This document shows positions 33,552-39,739 of a DNA stretch of 39,739 nucleotides, one piece after another (position 1 is the stretch's first letter; each line of letters opens with the position of its first letter). This DNA comes from Flavobacteriales bacterium (lineage in GTDB: Bacteria > Bacteroidota > Bacteroidia > Flavobacteriales_G > JALEGO01): assembly GCA_022763165.1 (NCBI GenBank), contig JALEGO010000631.1:1-39739 (forward strand). Reading direction: 5' to 3'. Under the pieces are notes generated by a model that did not search any database, had not been told where the DNA came from, and saw only the letters and a list, made by a program, of their open reading frames with translations. Made by a program: the position numbers and the translations under genes.

Positions 33552-34740
33552 AGCAAAACAAGTAATTCCCCAATCACAAATTGACGAGATAAGTAACTTA
33601 TTGCTTGAGTATTCTACGGGGAATTATTCCTATCAAGGAAAAATATCTCCAGAATTCGATGAGATTGACAGCATAATAGAGGCAGTTAATATGCTCGGAC
33701 AGGAACTTGATGCCACCACAGTTTCACGAGATTACTTCATGAGTATTTTTAATGCATCATCAGACTTTTTTGTGGTAGTAAATGATGATGGCCAAATTGA
33801 AAATGGCAACACTTCGATATGCGATCTTTTTAAACTAGATCAGGAAGACTTCAAGGAAAAGGTGACTGTTCAAACTATGTTTAATGATGACTTTTGGACC
33901 AAGGCTCTCAATTCCCTCAAGCGAGGACAAGGGTATTCTTCCGAAACGACACTTTATGCTGATTCAAAAAAAATCCCAGTTGAGATAAGGTGTTCTGTGA
34001 TCTTAAATTCATACGATAAAGTTGATGGATACCTAATAATTGCACAAGACATAACCGAACGCAAAAATACTGAAAGACTTATTTTACGAAAGACTTTCGA
34101 AGCTCAACAATCAGAGCAAAAACGAGTCTCACAGGATCTTCACGATTCAATTGGGCAGCAATTGTCGGCATTAAACCTAATGATTTCCAACTTAAAGCAT
34201 TTTATTAATACAGACCAAAACGCAAAAGACTTATATCATACATGTCTAGAAATTCTAAAAGATACCATCCAACAACTCCGTGAAATATCATTTGATCTGA
34301 TGCCAAGCGCTTTAGAGAAAAATGGTCTTTCAATTACCATAGAGCAACTTGTAAAGAAGCTTCAAAAGCAAAAAGAGATTCAATTTATCTTCGTGAAATC
34401 CGGCACTGAAGGAAACTTAAAGGCTGAGCTGAAACAGGCCGTTTACCGGATTATTCAAGAGTTTATCAATAACAGCTTGAAACATTCTAAGGCAAATTCC
34501 GTAAGAACCGAAATACACTTCAAAAAAGATAAGATGGTGGTCTTTGCTCAAGATGATGGAGTAGGCTTTGATATCGCCAAACTTCCTGATGGAAGTGGAC
34601 TGAACAACTTCTTCTCAAGAGTAAAAGCTTTTGGCGGAAATATGAACTTAGAGAGCGCTATTAACGAAGGCACAAGACTGACCATGGAATTTGAAACCGA
34701 TAATAGTGAAAAAGGAGATGAGAATTCTTTTAGTGGATGA
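33544..34740 (+). CDS. Soluble HAMP/PAS sensor histidine kinase, NarL-type (HisKA_3)
   Basis: A 398-residue kinase with no membrane segment. Residues about 14-58 look like a HAMP-type linker (LLLEYSTGNYSYQGKISPEFDEI... quoted in part) although no transmembrane helix precedes it. A PAS domain covers about 60-175 (DYFMSIFNASSDFFVVVND ... IAQDITERK). The HisKA_3 dimerisation helix has the phospho-acceptor His200 in QDLHDSIGQQLSALN. The HATPase domain shows the N-box IIQEFINNSLKHS (303-315), the G1 box DDGVGFD (337-343) and the G2 region GSGLNNFFSRV. It presumably autophosphorylates and passes phosphate to the response regulator whose gene overlaps its 3' end by 23 bp. The signal is unknown, but it must be cytoplasmic or come through the STAS-like protein. 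Confidence 0.92.
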   Translation: MTRAKQVIPQSQIDEISNLLLEYSTGNYSYQGKISPEFDEIDSIIEAVNMLGQELDATTVSRDYFMSIFNASSDFFVVVNDDGQIENGNTSICDLFKLDQEDFKEKVTVQTMFNDDFWTKALNSLKRGQGYSSETTLYADSKKIPVEIRCSVILNSYDKVDGYLIIAQDITERKNTERLILRKTFEAQQSEQKRVSQDLHDSIGQQLSALNLMISNLKHFINTDQNAKDLYHTCLEILKDTIQQLREISFDLMPSALEKNGLSITIEQLVKKLQKQKEIQFIFVKSGTEGNLKAELKQAVYRIIQEFINNSLKHSKANSVRTEIHFKKDKMVVFAQDDGVGFDIAKLPDGSGLNNFFSRVKAFGGNMNLESAINEGTRLTMEFETDNSEKGDENSFSG

Positions 34741-35359
34741 CCACAAATTAATGAGAGACGGTATAAGATACACTTTAAATCTTCAAGATAAGATTAAAGT
34801 AAAAATCGATGAAGCTGAGGATGGGGATTATGCACTGGGCATGGTTGACCTCTTTGACTACGACATCGTATTGATGGATATCAACATGCCCGTCCTGAAT
34901 GGCATTGAAACAACCAAGAAAATAACCAAGAAGAATAAAACGTGCAAAATCATTGCACTTTCTATGCATAACGAGGATTCGCTCATCAGAAATATGATGG
35001 ATGCGGGTGCCTCTGGGTACCTTCTTAAAAATACGGGTTCTGAGGAATTGGTTAAGGCTTTACTCACTGTTTATGGAGGAAACAATTACTACAGCAACGA
35101 AGTAGCTCTAACCCTCTTAGATACAAACGGAGAAAAGAAAGCACCCAGTTCAGATAAATCCGTATTAACGAAAAGAGAAGCTGAGATTCTTAAACTAATC
35201 GCTGAGGAATGGACCAATGAAGAGATAGCTGATATGCTCCATCTTAGTAAAAGGACTGTTGATGCTCATCGTTATAATATGTTGACCAAATTAAATCTAA
35301 AAAATACCGCAGGTCTTGTCAAATATGCCATTTTCAATGGAATCCTAAACAAAGACTGA
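34718..35359 (+). CDS. NarL/LuxR-type response regulator
   Basis: A 213-residue DNA-binding regulator. The frame is open from 34691, but ATG at 34718 follows GGAG closely and begins the canonical MRILLVDDHK, so I start there. The receiver domain shows Asp7-Asp8, phosphorylation site Asp54 in IVLMDINMP, Thr/Ser position Ser82 and Lys104. The LuxR helix-turn-helix spans about 148-205 (LTKREAEILKLIAEEWTNEE, then LSKRTVDAHRYNMLTKL). It completes the operon STAS-like / kinase / regulator. Its targets are not evident; the giant adhesin gene begins 104 bp downstream. Confidence 0.94.
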   Translation: MRILLVDDHKLMRDGIRYTLNLQDKIKVKIDEAEDGDYALGMVDLFDYDIVLMDINMPVLNGIETTKKITKKNKTCKIIALSMHNEDSLIRNMMDAGASGYLLKNTGSEELVKALLTVYGGNNYYSNEVALTLLDTNGEKKAPSSDKSVLTKREAEILKLIAEEWTNEEIADMLHLSKRTVDAHRYNMLTKLNLKNTAGLVKYAIFNGILNKD

Positions 35360-35423
35360 AACTCCTACGTACGTTTAATTACTTAATTTTCGGGGCAATT
35401 AGTCCATGAGTTTTTATTTCTGC

Positions 35424-35431
35424 TATTTTTG
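35424..35431 (+). promoter_or_regulatory. -7 box upstream of the giant adhesin gene
   Basis: TATTTTTG at 35424-35431 matches TAnnTTTG and lies 31 bp before the ATG at 35463. A -33 TTG at usual spacing is not clear. Confidence 0.45.
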
Positions 35432-35462
35432 CATAGTCTGTTGAAATAAATTTTCATAAGTA

Positions 35463-38400
35463 ATGAATCGAATTTTTATTGGCATCATTTTTATGATGAC
35501 AACCTTTTCCGTAAATCTTTATTCCCAAGATTTTGATTTAGACGGAGTCCCTGACGCAATTGATGTGGACGATGATAATGATGGTTTGTGTGATTCTGTG
35601 GAACTTTCCTCTGCATTTGTCAATTATGTGAGAAACTGCGATGCTCCTGTTTCAGGAACACATCGCATAGGACCGACCCAATTTGTTTTTAACAACTACG
35701 GTCCTGGGGTTCCTATCGACAGTGGTGGCTCGGGTTCTAGCACATGTCCTGGAAGTACAGGTTGGAGGCAATTCAGATGTAGAACTGATCTTGGAGGATC
35801 GCATTACATATTATATTCTTTCCTCCCAGGCGGTGATAGTCTGAGCTTTACAACAGATATCTCTGGAACCTTATGTCACGGTTTTGAAGTGACCTTAGCC
35901 GATATCGATAGAGATGATGGCCTTTATTTTGTTGCATACTCCGGAGGCTCCATTATCTCAGCTGATAGTATCTGGAAGGGACCTGGAATCAAAGATTCTT
36001 TAAACTTTTACTGGGACACAACAGGCTCCAGTGGATCTTTTACTGATTCATTATTTCAAACACGTTGGTACTTTAACAGTGGCACCTGTGTTGACTCTAT
36101 TCAAATGAAGTTTTATTCAAATAAAACTACTTGCCAAACCAGTGTAAATAATCTTCTGAGATTTAGGAGTATGGTTCTAGATTCTGATGGAGATGGATTA
36201 TCGGATCAATTTGATACTGATGCTGATGGAGATGGATGTTATGATGTGCTAGAGGCTTTTTTAGACCCTGCTCTTGATTTGGATGGAGATGGAATTGCAG
36301 GTGATGGGATTGAAACTGTCGATGGAAGTGGGCTTCCTACTATTATGGGTGGTTCATGCCAAGCTGTCAATTCATTTACCTACAGAGATAGCAATATTAT
36401 ATCCTCAGCATGTGATACTATACTACCTGGAAATGAACTCCTTAATATTAATGAAGATAACAGTGGTTCTGTTGCAGTATTAGCGAACAATAGCGATATC
36501 AATGGAGACTCAATGTTCGTAACAGTTGTAAATCCAACAACTGCTGCAGGCGCATCAGCCGTTTTCCAAATCGCTGATAGTACTATTTTATATACTCCTG
36601 TTGGAAATTTTTGTGGGCAAGATGAAGTATACTATGAAGTTTGTGACAGTACGATTCCCGTATTGTGTATAGTAGATACCATCTTTGTGAATGTTGCTTG
36701 TGTCAATGATACTCCTACAGGTGGCAACGAGAATTCTGCAACTTTAGAGGACTTTGTATCAGGCAATGTCAATCTTCTTTCCAATAATGCTGATGTTGAC
36801 AATGACTCTTTAGTTCTTGTAATCAACCCTATTTCGCCTAACGGTGGAACGATCTCTTCTCCTTCAGCTGGTGTGATTGTATACAACCCTACTCCCAACT
36901 GGGACGGAATCGACACCATCATTTACCAAGTCTGTGATACTGTGACCCCCGCTCTATGTGTTACGGATACCTTGTTTATGACTGTTATTCCAAATAATGA
37001 TCAACCACAAATTAATAATGATAGTGCAGTAGTATCAGAAGATAATACCATCATAATCGATCCATTAATTAACGATTCAGATTCAAACGATGTTTTAGGA
37101 GGAATTGACAGTACTTCTGTGGATACTATCCCCTCTACTGGGCCATTCAACGGTATGGTTTCTATTGATCCTGTGACGGGCCAACTGACATATACACCCA
37201 ATTTAAATTTTAATGGCTTAGATAGCTTCAGAATTGAAGTTTGTGATACTGGTTATCCATTGCCTGCCTTGTGCAGAAATTCACTGGTTTATATCGAGGT
37301 CCTACCATTGCCAGACCCTCCTATGAGCGCACCAGAATATGTCACCATTGATGAGGATAGCAGCCTTACTTCATTTGATGTTTTGTCAAATAACATTGAT
37401 CCAGAAGGCGATTCTATCATTGCAGGTGCATATCCGGGAACCTCTACACAAGGTTTTCCTGTCGGTCAGAATCCTGATGGAACTTTGGACTATTCACCCC
37501 CAAGCAATTGGTATGGAATGGATACGATTGTCATAAATGTTTGCGATACAACTGGTCTTTGCAACACTGACACCGTATTCATTACGGTTACTCCTGTAAA
37601 TGATGCTCCCATTACGACTAATGATACTTTATTCATTATTCAAAGTGGTGATACTCTAAATGCGTGCGTTAGTTTTAGCGATCCTGACCTGCCTGAAGAT
37701 AGCCTTGTTTGCAATGTAATAAGTGGTCCAATTAATGGCACTTGGACAAGTACTTCCTTCGATTGCTTTTCTTATATTCCAGATTCTGGATGGATAGGAA
37801 ATGACACGATAACAAAGGTTATTTGTGACACCGCTGGACTGTGCGATACTAGTATCATTGTAATATCGTCACAATTAAATCCTATACTTCCTCCAAGCAT
37901 TTCGGATGATAGCGTTTCTATGAACGAAGATGATACGCTGTCTTACTGTTTGACGATTACTGATCCCAATCTTCCGAATGACAGTGTTTACATAAGTTCA
38001 ATCGGTAATCCAAATAATGGCATAACGGACAGTATCAGCCCATATTGCATTAACTATATCCCAAATACCAATTGGTTTGGTTTAGACACAATAATGTTTG
38101 TGGCTTGTGATACTTCTGGACAATGCGATACAGCATGGCTTATTGTAAATGTCCTGAATGTCTCAGATGCTCCTGTGAATGGAAATGAAAATATTACGAT
38201 TGATGAAGACAGTGTAATATCTTCATTAGATTTAACAATCAACAATTCAGACCCAGACGGAGATTCAATTCTTGTCAATTTGCCAATTACTTCTTCTGCG
38301 GGCTCTAACATTGTTATCAATGCAGATGGCACCATTGGTTATACACCTCCTACAAACTTCCATGGCATGGATACGGTCTGGTACATGGTTTGCGACACCA

Positions 38401-39739
38401 CCATTCCACAACAATGTGTACAAGACACTTTGTTCATTACTTTGAACCCTGTTAATGATCTTCCAATAGTTAATAATGATTCTGTTTGGGTAGATGAAGA
38501 CGGTCAGATGGTGTTTAACCCATTGACCAATGATACTGATTCAAATGACGTTCTAGGAGGAATTAATATTTCATCCTTAGATACAGTTCCTGGTTCAGGA
38601 CCATTCAATGGCAACATCTCAATTGATCCAGCAACTGGAGATATTACCTACATTCCAAATGCTAACTTTAATGGCCTAGATAGCTTCCAAGTAATAGTAT
38701 GCGATACCGGCTTTCCTCAACCACCACTATGCGATACATCTTGGACGATCATTGTGGTGAATTCTATTAATGATATTCCAGTAGCATTGAACGATACGAA
38801 TCAAGTTGACTACAATGGATCCACAACTATTGATGTTCTTAACAATGATACAGATGACGATGGAGATTCATTGAGCGTATCCATTTTTGGCAATCCTATT
38901 AATGGAACAGCCACCATTGTAAATGGCATGATTACATATAGTCCCGACTCTGGGTTCTGTGGTTGGGATGTGTTCTTATATCTTGCATGCGATGCTAGTG
39001 ATTGTGACACTGCACTTGTTTTAGTGGAAGTAGTTCCTGCAGACACCGATGGAGACGGCATCGTAGATCACATAGATGGATTCTCTGATTTTGATGGAGA
39101 CGGCCTAGCAAATTATCTTGACACTGATAGTGACAATGATGGAATCTCTGACGCCATAGAAGGTCCTGGTGATTTATCAGATATCTGCAATCAAGTTCTA
39201 GCTGACACTGATGGTGATCTCTCTCCAGACTATCTAGACAATGATAGTGATGGAGATGGTTTAGGCGATCAGTTGGAGGTTACAGATTCAATCTTAGACA
39301 CAGATGGCGATGGGCTCCTTGATTTCAGAGACCCTGACAGTGACAATGACGGCATTGGCGATTTGGCTGAATATGATGCAGATGAAAATGGTGTTGTTGA
39401 TGATTGTGATAATGATGGAACACCAGATTGGCTAGACGCTGATGAATGCACAGTTCAAGAATTAGTGATTCCGGAAGCCTTCTCACCTGATGGTGATGGG
39501 AAAAATGATCTTTTAGAATTCCCAGGCTTATCGAATTTCGAGTCTAACTCTCTTTTAATCTTTAATCGATGGGGAAATAAAGTATTTGAAGCATCGCCCT
39601 ATAACAATGATTGGGATGCGATTTCTAGTGGAAATCTCAACACCGGTTCTGGGAAGGTGCCTGCAGGAACCTATTATTATGTCTTGGATTTAGGAGATGG
39701 AAGTGATCCCAAGTCAGGATATATTTATATAAGTTATTA
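35463..39739 (+). CDS. Giant T9SS type-B adhesin with nine Ig/cadherin-like repeats (3' end cut by window)
   Basis: One uninterrupted frame of 1425 codons from ATG 35463 to the last base of the window. A signal peptide MNRIFIGIIFMMTTFSVNLYS begins the protein; a calcium-binding thrombospondin-3-like stretch (DLDGVPDAIDVDDDNDG) follows at residues 24-44. Nine repeats of about 95 residues run from about 320 to 1190, each with a VNDxP opening, a middle FNGxDSF or WxGxDT motif and a VCDT ending. More DxDxDGxxD calcium loops lie at about 1193-1330. The last 90 residues are the gliding-motility-associated type-B sorting domain (LIFNRWGNKVFEA, AGTYYYVLDL, SGYIYIS). The final two bases are TA, so the stop codon probably falls at the next base. 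It is presumably displayed on the surface by T9SS and stiffened by calcium; its ligand is unknown. Confidence 0.9.
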   Translation, partial: MNRIFIGIIFMMTTFSVNLYSQDFDLDGVPDAIDVDDDNDGLCDSVELSSAFVNYVRNCDAPVSGTHRIGPTQFVFNNYGPGVPIDSGGSGSSTCPGSTGWRQFRCRTDLGGSHYILYSFLPGGDSLSFTTDISGTLCHGFEVTLADIDRDDGLYFVAYSGGSIISADSIWKGPGIKDSLNFYWDTTGSSGSFTDSLFQTRWYFNSGTCVDSIQMKFYSNKTTCQTSVNNLLRFRSMVLDSDGDGLSDQFDTDADGDGCYDVLEAFLDPALDLDGDGIAGDGIETVDGSGLPTIMGGSCQAVNSFTYRDSNIISSACDTILPGNELLNINEDNSGSVAVLANNSDINGDSMFVTVVNPTTAAGASAVFQIADSTILYTPVGNFCGQDEVYYEVCDSTIPVLCIVDTIFVNVACVNDTPTGGNENSATLEDFVSGNVNLLSNNADVDNDSLVLVINPISPNGGTISSPSAGVIVYNPTPNWDGIDTIIYQVCDTVTPALCVTDTLFMTVIPNNDQPQINNDSAVVSEDNTIIIDPLINDSDSNDVLGGIDSTSVDTIPSTGPFNGMVSIDPVTGQLTYTPNLNFNGLDSFRIEVCDTGYPLPALCRNSLVYIEVLPLPDPPMSAPEYVTIDEDSSLTSFDVLSNNIDPEGDSIIAGAYPGTSTQGFPVGQNPDGTLDYSPPSNWYGMDTIVINVCDTTGLCNTDTVFITVTPVNDAPITTNDTLFIIQSGDTLNACVSFSDPDLPEDSLVCNVISGPINGTWTSTSFDCFSYIPDSGWIGNDTITKVICDTAGLCDTSIIVISSQLNPILPPSISDDSVSMNEDDTLSYCLTITDPNLPNDSVYISSIGNPNNGITDSISPYCINYIPNTNWFGLDTIMFVACDTSGQCDTAWLIVNVLNVSDAPVNGNENITIDEDSVISSLDLTINNSDPDGDSILVNLPITSSAGSNIVINADGTIGYTPPTNFHGMDTVWYMVCDTTIPQQCVQDTLFITLNPVNDLPIVNNDSVWVDEDGQMVFNPLTNDTDSNDVLGGINISSLDTVPGSGPFNGNISIDPATGDITYIPNANFNGLDSFQVIVCDTGFPQPPLCDTSWTIIVVNSINDIPVALNDTNQVDYNGSTTIDVLNNDTDDDGDSLSVSIFGNPINGTATIVNGMITYSPDSGFCGWDVFLYLACDASDCDTALVLVEVVPADTDGDGIVDHIDGFSDFDGDGLANYLDTDSDNDGISDAIEGPGDLSDICNQVLADTDGDLSPDYLDNDSDGDGLGDQLEVTDSILDTDGDGLLDFRDPDSDNDGIGDLAEYDADENGVVDDCDNDGTPDWLDADECTVQELVIPEAFSPDGDGKNDLLEFPGLSNFESNSLLIFNRWGNKVFEASPYNNDWDAISSGNLNTGSGKVPAGTYYYVLDLGDGSDPKSGYIYISY

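Noticed and set aside
36430-39450. A CRISPR array or simple DNA tandem repeat
   Set aside because: The periodicity is at protein level with heavily diverged codons; no constant short repeats with unique spacers are seen here or elsewhere in the window.
36274-39451. Many short frames on both strands within the giant adhesin
   Set aside because: They are shadows of the single 1425-codon frame, produced by its repeated GAT/GAC/ACT codons on both strands.

Overview
The window comes from an AT-rich member of the Bacteroidota, probably a marine or aquatic Flavobacteriales/Cytophagales-like lineage. Four things in the sequence point there: seven proteins with type IX secretion system (T9SS) C-terminal signals, a SusC-type TonB-dependent receptor paired with DUF4249 lipoproteins, promoters of the TTG / TAnnTTTG type, and SprB/PKD-like adhesin repeats. 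No phage, insertion sequence, integrase or CRISPR array is visible. I cannot name genus or species.

Layout. 1-2.4 kb: a secreted GH13 alpha-amylase. 2.5-3.7 kb: an unusual BRCT plus leucine-rich-repeat protein. 3.85-8.3 kb: a minus-strand operon of a TonB-dependent receptor followed by two DUF4249 surface lipoproteins. 8.67-11.3 kb: a secreted C10 cysteine protease with its own promoter and terminator. 11.4-20.7 kb: a secreted SprB-repeat protein, then two copies of a divergent gene pair. In each copy a T9SS protein with paired EF-hand loops and a cohesin-like domain is transcribed leftward, and a helical, TPR-like protein of about 460 residues is transcribed rightward from a non-AUG start. 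In the first copy the helical gene carries an in-frame TGA. A structured inverted-repeat element follows the second copy.

20.9-30.3 kb is mostly housekeeping: glycyl-tRNA synthetase, a thiolase plus FadJ-like pair for fatty-acid beta-oxidation, a frameshifted SUKH-family gene, a PKD-domain T9SS protein, peptidyl-tRNA hydrolase, ribosomal protein bL25 with PRPP synthetase, and tRNA-Leu(CAA). 30.3-33.1 kb holds a small unknown gene and a fusion of an alpha-oxoamine synthase with a GNAT/FemAB-like acyltransferase. 33.2-35.4 kb is a tight signalling operon: a STAS-like protein, a soluble HAMP/PAS histidine kinase, and a NarL-type response regulator. 35.46 kb to the window end is one open frame of about 1425 codons, a giant T9SS type-B adhesin with nine Ig/cadherin-like repeats. 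The window ends two bases into what is probably its stop codon.

The best candidates for something undescribed are the duplicated divergent pair (13.0-20.7 kb), the synthase-acyltransferase fusion (30.6-33.1 kb) and the intergenic hairpin element (about 20.70-20.81 kb).
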